Part shown: piece by piece, positions 9,006 to 18,217 of the stretch
Numbering within the stretch: the first letter of the stretch is position 1
Layout of the letters: each line of letters starts with the position of its first letter
Assembly: GCA_945907735.1 (NCBI GenBank)
Contig: CAMDTL010000004.1
Span: 1-64,000 of the forward strand
Origin: Methylotenera oryzisoli
Lineage (GTDB): Bacteria > Pseudomonadota > Gammaproteobacteria > Burkholderiales > Methylophilaceae
Reading direction: 5' to 3'
DNA length: 64,000 nucleotides
The notes under the pieces: generated by a model
The model's database searches: none
The model's input: the letters and a program-made list of their open reading frames with translations, nothing else
What the model was told of the DNA's origin: nothing
Made by a program: the position numbers and the translations under genes

Positions 9006-9632
9006 TCACCCGACATAAGTCGGATTTTTTGTCATCACACTTTTAAACAAGTCAGATTCAACCCAGCCTGTTAGCCAAGCCCGTAATTTTGGATACGGAG
9101 CCGCTGCAAACCACGCGGCATCCACCGCCGCAAACTGACGAACAAATGGGAAAACTGCCATGTCTGCCAAGCCAGGCATGGCTTCTAGTAGATAAGTATT
9201 TTTGCTGAGCAAGCCTTCCAGCTTTTGCAAAAACACTTCGCCTTGCGCGCGATGTTGTTGCTGCGTTAGTGTTTTGTATCGTTCTGGATATTTGTAAGCA
9301 TCCAAAGCTTGTTTAAAACTGTTGTCATTCTCTAAAATAAGCGCCACTGGACTCAAACATTCCAATGCAGGCCTGGAAGGCTCATGTATATTGGCCTGCA
9401 AGCTATGCTGCTTTAATGCAAAAAGCATAATTTCGATGCTCTCATCAATGACCTTCCCCTCTGGCAATACTAAAACAGGTACGGTAGCTTTGGGTGAGAT
9501 TTCCAGCAAATGTGCAGGTTTTGCGCGCAACGAGATTTCGCGAATTTCCACTTCAATTCCCACAAGCTTTAGCGCCATGCGTGCCCGCATGGCATAAGGG
9601 CAGCGGCGATAACTATAAAGTACGGGCAGCAT
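9006..9632 (-). CDS. Glutathione S-transferase-like protein
   Basis: A 208-residue cytosolic protein with a thioredoxin-fold N-terminal domain and an all-helical C-terminal domain. The N terminus reads LYSYRRCPYAMRARMAL, with a glutaredoxin-like CPYAMR motif at about residues 8-17 whose Cys may be the active thiol. It continues to the cis-Pro region (TVPVLVLPEG) and DESIEIM, the glutathione-contact D/E-S motif. The C-terminal half has 'PGLADMAVFPFVRQF', the N-capping motif of GST helix 6. Its start codon overlaps the pyrD stop as TAATG (1-nt overlap), suggesting translational coupling to pyrD. The substrate is unknown. Confidence 0.85.
   Translation of the reverse strand: MLPVLYSYRRCPYAMRARMALKLVGIEVEIREISLRAKPAHLLEISPKATVPVLVLPEGKVIDESIEIMLFALKQHSLQANIHEPSRPALECLSPVALILENDNSFKQALDAYKYPERYKTLTQQQHRAQGEVFLQKLEGLLSKNTYLLEAMPGLADMAVFPFVRQFAAVDAAWFAAAPYPKLRAWLTGWVESDLFKSVMTKNPTYVG
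9010..9031 (+). terminator. clpA terminator, embedded in the 3' end of the convergent gene
   Basis: CCGAC (9010-9014), loop ATAA, GTCGG (9019-9023), then a run of six T. It lies 15 bases after the clpA stop and inside the last codons of the minus-strand GST-like gene, so one stretch serves as terminator and coding sequence. Confidence 0.75.
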
Positions 9633-10663
9633 TAACCCAGCGTTTTACAAATATCGTGCACCAACTTTGGCCCTTTATAAATCAGCCCGCTATACACCTG
9701 CACCAAGCTTGCGCCAGCTGCGATTTTTTCCACCGCATCTGCGCCACTCAAAATACCACCCACGCCAATAATCGGTAGTGCGCCTTGCAGCTGTTTTGAC
9801 AGTTGTTTAATGATTAGTGTCGATTGATTATGCACGGGCGCACCCGATAAACCACCGGTTTCTTCAGCATTGTGCAGGCCTTTCACCGCATCGCGGCTTA
9901 GCGTGGTATTGGTCGCAATCACGCCATCTATTTGGTGTTTCATCAATAAATCGGTGATTTCATTCACTTGTTTTTGCGTTAAATCTGGCGCGATTTTTAG
10001 CGTCATCGGCACATATTTACCATGCTGTTCAGCAAGTTTTTTTTGCTCTAGTTTCAAGCTAGCCAGCAAGCTGGATAAGGCTTCCTTCTCTTGCAAATCG
10101 CGTAGGTTTTTGGTGTTGGGCGACGAAATATTCACCGTAATATAACTGGCATGTGCATATACACTTTGCATGCAAAGCAAATAATCATCAACCGCTTTTT
10201 CCATCGGTGTGTCGAAATTTTTACCGATGTTAATACCGAGTATTTGATTAGAAAAGCTACCCTTGTATTTTGCAGCTTTTACATTCTCAACCAGATTATC
10301 CACACCCAAATTATTAAAACCAAAACGGTTAATAATGCCTTGCACTTCCGTCAGGCGGAATAAACGCGGGCGCGGGTTTCCAGGCTGCGGCCGTGGCGTG
10401 ACAGTGCCTACTTCAATAAAGCCAAAACCCAGCTTCGCCATGCCGTCAATCACTGCGCCATTTTTATCCAAACCCGCCGCCAAACCGACTGCGTTAGGGA
10501 AAGTTAAACCCATCACCTCGCGCGGCACGCAAATTGGTGCTTTGGCATAACAATTTAAAACGCCAGATTTTTCTGCACACTTTAAAGTTTTAAGCGTCAG
10601 ATCATGCGTAAATTCCGCATCGAGTTGAAACAACAAAGGTTTAATCAGCGAGTAACAGTTCAT
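9632..10663 (-). CDS. pyrD: Dihydroorotate dehydrogenase (quinone), class 2
   Basis: Oxidises dihydroorotate to orotate in pyrimidine synthesis and passes electrons to quinone at the inner membrane. It has 343 residues. The N-terminal helix ([22 protein letters not shown]) is typical of membrane-associated class 2 enzymes. The FMN barrel includes [26 protein letters not shown] and the loop NISSPNT with the class-2 catalytic Ser. It ends with the phosphate-binding GVGGILSG and [11 protein letters not shown]. It overlaps the following GST-like gene by one base. Confidence 0.97.
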   Translation of the reverse strand: MNCYSLIKPLLFQLDAEFTHDLTLKTLKCAEKSGVLNCYAKAPICVPREVMGLTFPNAVGLAAGLDKNGAVIDGMAKLGFGFIEVGTVTPRPQPGNPRPRLFRLTEVQGIINRFGFNNLGVDNLVENVKAAKYKGSFSNQILGINIGKNFDTPMEKAVDDYLLCMQSVYAHASYITVNISSPNTKNLRDLQEKEALSSLLASLKLEQKKLAEQHGKYVPMTLKIAPDLTQKQVNEITDLLMKHQIDGVIATNTTLSRDAVKGLHNAEETGGLSGAPVHNQSTLIIKQLSKQLQGALPIIGVGGILSGADAVEKIAAGASLVQVYSGLIYKGPKLVHDICKTLG

Positions 10664-10732
10664 AGCGTGATTTTACTGCAAAACCTATTGAACCGCCGAT
10701 AAACGCAGGTTCGTGCCGATAAAACCAACACT

Positions 10733-10757
10733 GTCATTCTGACGAAAGTCAGAATCT
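10733..10757. repeat. Intergenic palindrome of the GTCATTC family
   Basis: ATTCTGAC (10736-10743), loop GAAA, GTCAGAAT (10748-10755): a perfect 8-bp inverted repeat preceded by GTC. The same GTCATTCTGA/GTCAGAAT theme recurs near 49.3 kb, with related units at 37.06, 54.5 and 61.8 kb. It lies between two minus-strand genes and may also act in the RNA as a hairpin. Confidence 0.7.
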
Positions 10758-10770
10758 GTTTGCGAAAAAC

Positions 10771-13700
10771 TTACAACAACACCTTCTCAATCCCGCCATT
10801 ATTCGCCTTCTGCACGTAATCCTGCATCCAGTTCTCACCCAGAATATGCTTGGCCATTTCCACCACAATATAATCCGCCTCAATGCCCGTATCGTCGCCA
10901 TAGCGTGCCAGACCTTGCAGACAGCTTGGACAGCTAGTTAATATTTTCACTTTCTCTTCGGGATTGCCCACTGTTAAACCCATTTTTTGCATGCCTTTTG
11001 CCAGTTCTTCTTGCTTGCGGAATTTGACTTGGGTGGCAATATCGGGGCGAGCGGCAGCAAAGGTGCCACTCTCACCGCAACAGCGATCATTTAACGCAAC
11101 CTCAGTACCCATCAGTTTATTGGTCACCTCTAATGGTTTATAGGTCTTCATGGGGCTGTGGCATGGGTCGTGGTACATATAGCGCGTACCAGTAATACCA
11201 GAAAGCTTTTGATCTTTTTCCATTAAGTACTCATGGATATCCAGCAACCGACAGCCCGGGAAAATCTTATCAAACTCGTATTTTTGCAGCTGATCCATGC
11301 AGGTGCCGCACGACACAATCACCGTTTTAATATCTAGGTAATTGAGCGTATTGGCCACACGATGAAACAGCACGCGGTTATCTGTGGTGATTTGCAGGCC
11401 TTTATCGTGATTACCGCTAGATGTTTGCGGATAGCCGCAACACAAGTAACCTGGCGGCAGCACGGTAATGGCACCCACCTCATACAACATGGCTTGCGTG
11501 GCTAACCCAACGTTAGAAAACAAACGCTCTGAGCCACAGCCAGGGAAGTAAAATACCGCCTCTGAATCCTCGTTCACTTTTTGCGGGTTACGAATCAATG
11601 GAATCATGCTGTCATCTTCTATACCTAGCATGGCGCGTGAGGTTTTAGACTGCAGTTTTTTCGGCATCGGGCGATTAATAAAGTGAATCACCTGCGCCTT
11701 GATTTCTGGCTTGCCCACCGTGGCTGGTGGCCTGATTTTATCCTTAAGCAGCCCAAATTTTTTCGCCAATGTGTGCGCCAAATTTTGTGCCCTATAGCCA
11801 AAACCTATCATAGTGGCACGTAAAAATTTAATGGTGGCAGGGTCTTTGGCGTTTAAAAACAACATACCCGCCGTCGTGCCTAGGTTAAATTTCTTTTTAC
11901 CTTGTTCGCGTAAAAAATTACGCATTTTGATAGAGACATCACCAAAATCAATATCTACAGGACATGGATTCAAGCATTTATGGCACACGGTACAATGATC
12001 CGCCACGTCGTTGAACTCATCAAAGTGCTTGAGTGAAATGCCGCGCCGCGTTTGCTCTTCGTACAGGAATGCTTCGATTAATAATGATGTCCCTAAAATC
12101 TTGTTGCGCGGACTGTATAACAAATTGGCACGTGGCACGTGGGTGGTACACACAGGCTTGCACTTACCACAACGTAAACAATCCGAAATGTCATCGGCAA
12201 TTTCACCAATGGCAGATTGCTCCATAATAATAGATTCCTGCTCTAGCAAGCCAAAGCTAGGCGTATAGGCGTTCTCAAGCCCAGATCCTGCCAGCAATTT
12301 ACCCTTATTAAAGTGACCGTTAGGGTCAACTTTGTTTTTATAGGCGGTAAAGTTATCAATGGTCGCTTGATCCAAAAATTCCATCTTGGTGATGCCAATA
12401 CCATGCTCGCCAGAAATCACCCCATTCAGGCTTTTAGCCAACACCATCACGCGCGCCACTGCATCATGGGCAGCACCCATCATCTCGTAATCATCAGAAT
12501 TAACGGGGATGTTGGTATGTACGTTGCCATCGCCAGCATGCATGTGCAAGGCAATAAACACGCGGCTTTTCAGCACTTTTTTATGAATCGCATCACATTC
12601 ATTGAGTATCTTTTGATACTCGCGCCCAGCAAAAATCTCTTCCATGGGACGTTTAAGTTCACGTTTCCAAGAGATACGTAAATCGTAAGATTGCACCGCG
12701 CGGAACACGTTAGCGTATTTTTTGTGCGGCTTACCAAGCTCGCCTAGCACAGACACTGGCGCATCGAGACTAGCTAAAATCAAGCGCCAGCGCGCGCGCA
12801 AATCATGCAATAACTGCAAGGCGATTGCCTGCTTGGCGCGCACCATCTCCGCATCCGCATTGCCGTCTTCATCGGCTTGCAAGGGTAATTCACCTTGCAT
12901 AAAAGTTTCTAGCGCGTTTAATAATTTAAGCTTGTTATCAATCGAAAGCTCAATATTAATGCGCTCAATACCATCAGAATAATTGCCCAATTTGGGTAAT
13001 GGAATCACCACATCTTCGTTAATTTTAAAGGCGTTGGTGTGTTTGGCGATTGCTGCGGTACGTGCACGATCAAGCCAGAATTTTTTACGTGCCTCAGCAG
13101 ACACTGCAATAAAACCTTCACCGTCACGCGCATTACACATGCGCACCATGGCCGAAGCCACTTGGCCTACCGCATTCTCGTCGTCAGACGCAATATCAGC
13201 AATCAACACCATTTTTGGGCGTTGTTGACGCGCGGCTTTGGTGGCATAACCCACAGCTTTAATATAGCGCTCGTCCATATGCTCTAGCCCAGCCATAATA
13301 ACAGCCGACTCTTGCTTAGCAGTGAGGTCGAGGTAATCTTTAATCTCTACAATCGCGGGCACGGCGTGTGACACATTGCCAAAAAATTCCAAGGCAATCG
13401 TGCGCACATGCTTGGGCATACGGTGCAAAATAAAAGTGGCGCTAGTAATGAGTCCATCGCAGCCTTCTTTTTGTATGCCTGGCAAGCCTGATAAAAACTT
13501 GTCAGTCACATCTTTGCCCAACCCAACTTTGCGGAAACTTGGTCCAGCAATTTCTAAAATTTCAGGCTCGCCCAACTGCGTTTTCATGTCGATGTCATAA
13601 CGCGTGACTTTAAAGCGCGCCATGGCAATATCGTGAATTTTGCCTAGGTTGTGATCTAAACGCTCGACTTCTAGCCACTGCGCATCCGGTGTGACCATGC

Positions 13701-14643
13701 GCCATGAGGCCAAGTTATCTAAAGCCGTACCCCACAGCACGGCTTTTTTACCGCCCGCGTTCATGGCCACGTTACCGCCGATACAAGAGGCATCTGCCGA
13801 AGTTGGATCACACGCAAATTCAAGCCCAGCATCCGTTGCGGCTTCCATGGCGCGACGTGTCACCACGCCTGCACCGCACTCAATGGTGGCCACTTGGCGT
13901 GAAACGCCCGGCAAGGTGCGCATTTGCACACCGGTGTGTTGATCTAATTTCTCGGTATTAATCACCGCAGAAAGTGGCGTGAGCGGAATGGCACCGCCCG
14001 TGTAACCGGTGCCGCCTCCGCGCGGAATGACTGTTAAACCCAACTCAATACAAGCCTTTACCAATGCGGCAATTTCAATTTCGGTATCGGGATTCAGCAC
14101 CACAAATGGGTATTCCACGCGCCAATCGGTGGCATCAGTGACATGAGAAACACGCGCCAAACCATCGAATTGGATATTATCTTTACGCGTAAATTTGCTG
14201 AGTTTGCTGAGCGCTTTTTTGCGTAAATCGTAAGTTTGGCGAAAATCTTCGGCAAATTTCTCGATAGCTTGTTTGGCAGCAGCCACCAGTTTATTCACTT
14301 TTTCGTTAGCTGCTGCGCCACGCTCATCAATGGCGTGAATACGGTGATGCAGCGCATCAATTAAGGCTTTGCGACGTTTTGGATTTTCCAACAAATCATC
14401 TTGCAGATAAGGATTGCGTGAAACCACCCAAATATCGCCCAACACTTCAAACAACATGCGCGCGCTGCGGCCAGTTTTGCGCTCGCTACGCAACTCGTTC
14501 AAAATTTCCCAACTTTCAGCGCCTAAAAACCGAATGACAATTTCGCGGTCTGAAAACGAGGTGTAGTTGTAGGGAATTTCGCGTAAACGTGTGACTGAGG
14601 CTGGTTCAGCTTGTAGGATTTCGGCAGGAATTGGCGCGTTCAT
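10771..14643 (-). CDS. Large FAD-linked and Fe-S oxidoreductase (GlcD-GlcF-type fusion with DUF3683)
   Basis: A 1290-residue protein that looks like a 2-hydroxyacid dehydrogenase and its electron-transfer partner in one chain. Order: an N-terminal region of the DUF3683 type (about 1-160); an FAD-binding type-4 domain with [10 protein letters not shown] (208-217) and [20 protein letters not shown]; a FAD-oxidase C-terminal domain ending [12 protein letters not shown] and GEHGIG; two 4Fe-4S motifs ([11 protein letters not shown] and [12 protein letters not shown]); and two CCG domains (CCGYPQ, CCGESG) as in GlcF and heterodisulfide reductase. Substrate cannot be told: D-lactate or glycolate is likely from the family, with a quinone as acceptor. 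The gene stands alone between pyrD and a divergent TlpA-like gene. Confidence 0.88.
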   Translation of the reverse strand: MNAPIPAEILQAEPASVTRLREIPYNYTSFSDREIVIRFLGAESWEILNELRSERKTGRSARMLFEVLGDIWVVSRNPYLQDDLLENPKRRKALIDALHHRIHAIDERGAAANEKVNKLVAAAKQAIEKFAEDFRQTYDLRKKALSKLSKFTRKDNIQFDGLARVSHVTDATDWRVEYPFVVLNPDTEIEIAALVKACIELGLTVIPRGGGTGYTGGAIPLTPLSAVINTEKLDQHTGVQMRTLPGVSRQVATIECGAGVVTRRAMEAATDAGLEFACDPTSADASCIGGNVAMNAGGKKAVLWGTALDNLASWRMVTPDAQWLEVERLDHNLGKIHDIAMARFKVTRYDIDMKTQLGEPEILEIAGPSFRKVGLGKDVTDKFLSGLPGIQKEGCDGLITSATFILHRMPKHVRTIALEFFGNVSHAVPAIVEIKDYLDLTAKQESAVIMAGLEHMDERYIKAVGYATKAARQQRPKMVLIADIASDDENAVGQVASAMVRMCNARDGEGFIAVSAEARKKFWLDRARTAAIAKHTNAFKINEDVVIPLPKLGNYSDGIERINIELSIDNKLKLLNALETFMQGELPLQADEDGNADAEMVRAKQAIALQLLHDLRARWRLILASLDAPVSVLGELGKPHKKYANVFRAVQSYDLRISWKRELKRPMEEIFAGREYQKILNECDAIHKKVLKSRVFIALHMHAGDGNVHTNIPVNSDDYEMMGAAHDAVARVMVLAKSLNGVISGEHGIGITKMEFLDQATIDNFTAYKNKVDPNGHFNKGKLLAGSGLENAYTPSFGLLEQESIIMEQSAIGEIADDISDCLRCGKCKPVCTTHVPRANLLYSPRNKILGTSLLIEAFLYEEQTRRGISLKHFDEFNDVADHCTVCHKCLNPCPVDIDFGDVSIKMRNFLREQGKKKFNLGTTAGMLFLNAKDPATIKFLRATMIGFGYRAQNLAHTLAKKFGLLKDKIRPPATVGKPEIKAQVIHFINRPMPKKLQSKTSRAMLGIEDDSMIPLIRNPQKVNEDSEAVFYFPGCGSERLFSNVGLATQAMLYEVGAITVLPPGYLCCGYPQTSSGNHDKGLQITTDNRVLFHRVANTLNYLDIKTVIVSCGTCMDQLQKYEFDKIFPGCRLLDIHEYLMEKDQKLSGITGTRYMYHDPCHSPMKTYKPLEVTNKLMGTEVALNDRCCGESGTFAAARPDIATQVKFRKQEELAKGMQKMGLTVGNPEEKVKILTSCPSCLQGLARYGDDTGIEADYIVVEMAKHILGENWMQDYVQKANNGGIEKVLL

Positions 14644-14766
14644 TAAGGGTGAAAGCTCTTAGCAAATTAAAAGCGAATTATATCATGCAGTATGTGACGG
14701 AATAACTGTACGCAAGCTAGGGGTTTTAATATAGGGTTTTTAGTTAATTCGCGTTAAAATATACCG

Positions 14767-15261
14767 ATGTTAACGCCAAACAAACTACTTGTTCCACTCG
14801 GCATTGTGGTTTTGTTAGTATTTCTAGCATTCAACTTAACTAAAAACCAGCCAGCACCAGACGTTACCTTTACGACCATACAGGGCAAAGAATTTAGTAT
14901 GGCCTCACTCAAAGGCAAGGTTGTTTTGGTAATTTTTTGGGCAACTGATTGTAGCGTGTGCGTGAGTGAAATTCCTGACATTGTGAAAACTTATAACGCA
15001 CACAAAGACAAAGGGTTTGAGGTGATTGCAATCGCTATGCCTTACGATCCGCCCGCGCAAGTGCTTAATTACGTTACACAAAAAGCGTTGCCTTTCCCCG
15101 TGATGCATGATGGCTTTGGTCAAATGATAATTAAATTTGGCGGGGTCCCTGCTACACCAACTGCCTACCTGTTTGATAAGCAAGGCCAGCAATTGCAATA
15201 CACCGTTGGCCGGTTAGATTTTGCCAAACTCAATGAGTTATTGTCGAAAGAGCTCATCTAA
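14767..15261 (+). CDS. TlpA-like membrane-anchored thioredoxin
   Basis: A 164-residue thiol-disulfide protein, probably facing the periplasm. One N-terminal membrane segment (about residues 8-24) is followed by a thioredoxin fold of the AhpC/TlpA type with a CSVC redox motif in FWATDCSVCVSEIP, and the cis-Pro loop GVPATPTAYLF. CSVC is an unusual CxxC variant. Its stop overlaps the next start as TAATG, so it is coupled to the HemJ-like gene. A role in heme or cytochrome maturation is plausible from that pairing but is inference. Confidence 0.85.
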   Translation: MLTPNKLLVPLGIVVLLVFLAFNLTKNQPAPDVTFTTIQGKEFSMASLKGKVVLVIFWATDCSVCVSEIPDIVKTYNAHKDKGFEVIAIAMPYDPPAQVLNYVTQKALPFPVMHDGFGQMIIKFGGVPATPTAYLFDKQGQQLQYTVGRLDFAKLNELLSKELI

Positions 15262-15671
15262 TGCTGTGGATTAAAGCGCTGCACATTATTTTTGTTATCA
15301 GCTGGTTCGCGGGTTTATTTTACTTACCCAGATTATTTGTCAATCACGCTATGGAAACCAATGATGCAGCTTTAGCAAGGCTGGCCTTGATGGAGCAAAA
15401 ACTCTACAAGTTTATGTTGCCATTAGCGGTGTTGGCGCTGGCTTTTGGATTATGGTTGTGGCTAGCTTATGGCATCACGGGTGCCTGGCTGCAGCTCAAG
15501 CTGGTATTGGTCTCTGGCTTGGTTGCGTACCATTGTTATTGCGGCAAAATCATGCGTGATTTTAAAACAGGCCGCAATACACGTAGCCATGTGTGGTATC
15601 GCTGGTTTAACGAGATTCCTGTCTTAGTATTATTCTTTGTGGTAATTTTAGTGGTAGTAAAACCTTTTTAA
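15261..15671 (+). CDS. hemJ: HemJ-like protoporphyrinogen IX oxidase (CopD-type membrane protein)
   Basis: A 136-residue integral membrane protein with four hydrophobic helices and the HemJ/UPF0093 look: N-terminal LWIKALHIIFVISWFAGLFY with an embedded His (residue 8), 'YLPRLFVNHA', and the later 'YRWFNEIPVLVLF'. HemJ oxidises protoporphyrinogen IX to protoporphyrin IX in many proteobacteria that lack HemG and HemY. The conserved N-terminal His and the Arg/Asn-Glu motif near the end are present. No other late heme gene adjoins, though hemB is at 61 kb and heme O/A synthases at 21 kb. Confidence 0.8.
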   Translation: MLWIKALHIIFVISWFAGLFYLPRLFVNHAMETNDAALARLALMEQKLYKFMLPLAVLALAFGLWLWLAYGITGAWLQLKLVLVSGLVAYHCYCGKIMRDFKTGRNTRSHVWYRWFNEIPVLVLFFVVILVVVKPF

Positions 15672-15963
15672 AGACTTAATTTTGGACATGCCAAACTCGG
15701 ATTAGTTGATAAAAATGCTCGAGAAATAGAGCCGAACGCCGCATGGGCGCTTGCTTAGCTTGTTTGATATTGCAGAGGATTGGCGCGCAGCGCCAAACAT
15801 TGGTGAGCAACAAATTGCCATGGAGCTGCTGCCATTAAATATGCCAAAAAAGCCGCAAAAATTCTTATCGATGGCGCGATAAAAGCTTGATTTAGTCAAA
15901 AGCAAGCTTGCTTTCACTACGCTAGCTACAAGATAATAGTGTTTTTTATCTAATTAAATTCTC

Positions 15964-16920
15964 ATGCACACACTCATCTGCGGCTCACTCGCTTTTGACA
16001 CCATTATGGTGTTTCAAGATCAATTCAAAAATCACATTCTGCCCGATCAAATCCATAAACTAAGTGTGGCGTTTTATGTGCCAGAATTGCGGCGTGAATT
16101 TGGCGGCACAGCTGGCAATATTGCTTACAATTTACAGTTACTGCAAGGTAAACCGTTGATTATGGCAACCGTAGGTGAAGATTTTTTACCCTACACTAAC
16201 TGGTTAAATAAAAATAACCTAAGCACAAGACACGTTAAAGAAATTGCTAATAGCTTTACCGCGCAAGCCTTTATTACCACCGATTTGGACGACAACCAAA
16301 TCACCGCTTTTCACCCTGGCGCGATGGTGGAATCGCATCAAAATAGCGTAAAAGTTGCTGCAAATGTTTCACTCGCGGTTATTGCGCCAGATGGTCGCGA
16401 CGGCATGTTTCAGCATGCGAAAGAGTGTTTTGATGCCAATATTCCATTTTTGTTTGACCCAGGCCAAGGCTTGCCGATGTTTAATGGTGAGGAGTTACTA
16501 CATTTTATTGAAATGGCGACTTACTTAGCCGTCAATGATTACGAAGCACAGGTGCTACAAGATAAAACTGGCTTGAAATTAGAACAGCTCGCTACCAAAG
16601 TAAAAGCGCTGATTGTGACTTTGGGTGGGCAAGGGTCGTACATTTATGCAGACGGTCAACGTTTTGAAGTGCCATGCGTTAAAGCAGACAAGATTGTAGA
16701 TCCAACTGGTTGCGGTGACGCCTATCGCGCGGGTTTGCTTTATGGCATTGCGAATGGCTGGGATTGGCCGACCTGCGGACGATTGGCTTCTACCATGGGG
16801 GCGATTAAAATTGCTAGCCAAGGCGGACAAAACCACAAACCAACGCGAGCAGAGATTGAGAACATTTACAGCCATGCGCTTGTCCAACAAGTGGCTTTGG
16901 AGGAGAAGCTAGCTAACTAA
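15964..16920 (+). CDS. PfkB-family sugar/nucleoside kinase (adenosine kinase-like)
   Basis: A 318-residue ribokinase-fold enzyme. Family signatures: the N-terminal GG-type motif EFGGTAGNIAYNLQLL and the C-terminal PfkB signature DPTGCGDAYRAGLLYG, which holds the catalytic Asp and the anion hole. 'VTLGGQGSYIY' precedes it, as in ribokinase and adenosine kinase. Similar betaproteobacterial proteins are often called adenosine kinases, but the substrate cannot be read from sequence alone. It is followed after 10 bases by a lipoprotein gene. About 290 bases upstream contain no intact gene. Confidence 0.85.
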   Translation: MHTLICGSLAFDTIMVFQDQFKNHILPDQIHKLSVAFYVPELRREFGGTAGNIAYNLQLLQGKPLIMATVGEDFLPYTNWLNKNNLSTRHVKEIANSFTAQAFITTDLDDNQITAFHPGAMVESHQNSVKVAANVSLAVIAPDGRDGMFQHAKECFDANIPFLFDPGQGLPMFNGEELLHFIEMATYLAVNDYEAQVLQDKTGLKLEQLATKVKALIVTLGGQGSYIYADGQRFEVPCVKADKIVDPTGCGDAYRAGLLYGIANGWDWPTCGRLASTMGAIKIASQGGQNHKPTRAEIENIYSHALVQQVALEEKLAN

Positions 16921-16930
16921 AGAGATAAAA

Positions 16931-17341
16931 ATGAAAGTTTCAACATTAATTTTTATTGCAGCAATTTTAGCGGCTTGCACCAGTTCTAACTCTGGCAGCA
17001 TTTATAGCCGCGATGATGCGCGTAAAGTACAAATCGTGAAAACGGGCGTGGTTGAAAGCGTGCGTGCGGTGAAATTAGAAGGCACTAAATCACCAGTGGG
17101 TACAGTTGCTGGCGGCGTGGTAGGTGGTGTTGCAGGCGGCTCAATTGGTCATGGCCGCGGTAGCGCAATCGGTGTGGTTGTTGGTGCGGTGGTTGGCAGC
17201 ATCGCGGGTTCTGCGATTGAAGAAGGTGTAACGCGTAAAGATGCGCTTGAAATCACCGTTAAATTAGATAGTGGCACCATGATTGCAATTGTGCAAGAAT
17301 CCGATGCACAATTTCACCTAGGTGAAAAGTACGCATTGTAG
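16931..17341 (+). CDS. Glycine-zipper outer-membrane lipoprotein (SlyB/Pcp-like)
   Basis: A 136-residue lipoprotein. The signal peptide ends in a lipobox ILAAC (Cys at about residue 16) followed by TSS, predicting lipidation and outer-membrane sorting. Residues about 55-95 form a Gly-rich two-helix segment (GTVAGGVVGGVAGGSIG, then GVVVGAVVGSIAGSAIEEG), the glycine-zipper 2TM motif of SlyB-type proteins. The C-terminal part resembles the small beta domain of that family. A ribosome binding site (AAGAGATAA) precedes ATG, ten bases after the kinase gene. The role is probably envelope integrity; this is inferred from the family. Confidence 0.85.
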   Translation: MKVSTLIFIAAILAACTSSNSGSIYSRDDARKVQIVKTGVVESVRAVKLEGTKSPVGTVAGGVVGGVAGGSIGHGRGSAIGVVVGAVVGSIAGSAIEEGVTRKDALEITVKLDSGTMIAIVQESDAQFHLGEKYAL

Positions 17342-17382
17342 AAAATGCAGATACTTCTCGCGTCACGCACTAAACTATTAAA

Positions 17383-17400
17383 CTGTCATCAATGAGTCAT
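17383..17400 (+). promoter_or_regulatory. Candidate Pho box upstream of olsB
   Basis: CTGTCAT (17383-17389), four-base spacer CAAT, GAGTCAT (17394-17400): two 7-mers on an 11-bp period, close to the PhoB consensus CTGTCAT-A/T4-CTGTCAT, with two mismatches in the second half. It lies 64 bases before the olsB start codon. Ornithine-lipid synthesis is phosphate-controlled by PhoB in some bacteria, which fits. Binding is inferred. Confidence 0.55.
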
Positions 17401-17434
17401 TTAATTTTCATTTTTTGTTAACTTAAGCGCAATA

Positions 17435-17462
17435 ACATCTCTCTGAATTTCAGGAGAGATGT
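17435..17462 (+). promoter_or_regulatory. Hairpin covering the olsB ribosome binding site
   Basis: ACATCTCTC (17435-17443) plus TGAA pairs with TTCA plus GGAGAGATGT (to 17462): 13 base pairs with one bulged G. The Shine-Dalgarno AGGAG (17452-17456) lies entirely in the right arm and the stem ends two bases before the ATG. This would hide the start region in the mRNA unless opened. The structure is seen; regulation is inferred. Confidence 0.6.
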
Positions 17463-17463
17463 G

Positions 17464-18216
17464 ATGCTTAAAAAACAGCAGTTAGCACTAAAACAACCCT
17501 CAGCACGAAAACACCTATATATTAGCTTGGCGCGTAATCCAGCAGAAATTACCGAAGCGCAACGTTTACGCTATAAAGTGTTTGCCGACGAAATGGGCGC
17601 ACAACTTTCAGGCACAGATGGACTAGATATTGACGGATTTGACGCTTACTGCGATCACCTTTTGGTGCGCGACAGCGCAACACATCAAGTCATCGGCACT
17701 TATCGCATTTTAAGCCCACAAAAAGCCAATAAAGCAGGTGGTTATTACTCCGCAGGCGAGTTTGATTTAAGCCGTCTGTCGCATCTTTTTAACAGCACAG
17801 TGGAACTGGGGCGCGCTTGTGTGCATCAGGATTATCGTAATGGTGGCACCATTACTTTACTGTGGGCTGGCCTAGCCAAATACATGCAGATGCATAATTA
17901 TGAGTACATGATAGGCTGCGCCAGTGTGCCAATGCACGATGGCGGTCACATGGCAGCCAGCCTTTATCACAAACTTAAGGATGATTATTTATCACCGCAG
18001 GAATATCGCGTATTTCCTCACAACCCTTTGCCAATTGCCTCGTTAAATAAAGAGATGCAAGTGGTTTGCCCACCACTGATTAAAGGTTATTTGCGACTTG
18101 GCGCCTACATATGTGGTGAGCCCGCTTGGGATGCCTATTTCAACTCTGCTGATATGCTGGTAATGTTACCCTTATCTAAAATCAACAGCAGATATGCATC
18201 GCATTTCTTAAAATAA
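17464..18216 (+). CDS. olsB: Ornithine N-acyltransferase OlsB (GNAT, hemolysin-like)
   Basis: First step of ornithine-lipid synthesis: transfers a 3-hydroxyacyl group from acyl carrier protein to the alpha-amino group of ornithine. From the ATG at 17464 it has 250 residues; GTG one codon earlier is possible, but its distance to AGGAG is too short. It contains the OlsB/hemolysin-like GNAT features: RLRYKVFADEMGA near the N terminus, DHLLVRD, the 'VELGRACVHQDYRNGG' acetyl-donor motif, and CASVPMHDGG. olsA follows after one base, making a complete olsBA pair. A Pho-box-like site and a hairpin over the ribosome binding site precede it. Confidence 0.85.
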   Translation: MLKKQQLALKQPSARKHLYISLARNPAEITEAQRLRYKVFADEMGAQLSGTDGLDIDGFDAYCDHLLVRDSATHQVIGTYRILSPQKANKAGGYYSAGEFDLSRLSHLFNSTVELGRACVHQDYRNGGTITLLWAGLAKYMQMHNYEYMIGCASVPMHDGGHMAASLYHKLKDDYLSPQEYRVFPHNPLPIASLNKEMQVVCPPLIKGYLRLGAYICGEPAWDAYFNSADMLVMLPLSKINSRYASHFLK

Positions 18217-18217
18217 T

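Noticed and set aside
10771-14643. Many plus-strand ORFs over the large oxidoreductase and other long minus genes
   Set aside because: All are shadow frames of intact, motif-bearing genes on the other strand.
15690-15930. Possible remnant of a TetR-type regulator (RLLSLFDIAEDW)
   Set aside because: Only one short block has any likeness, frames are interrupted at once and no helix-turn-helix is seen. Not enough to call a pseudogene.
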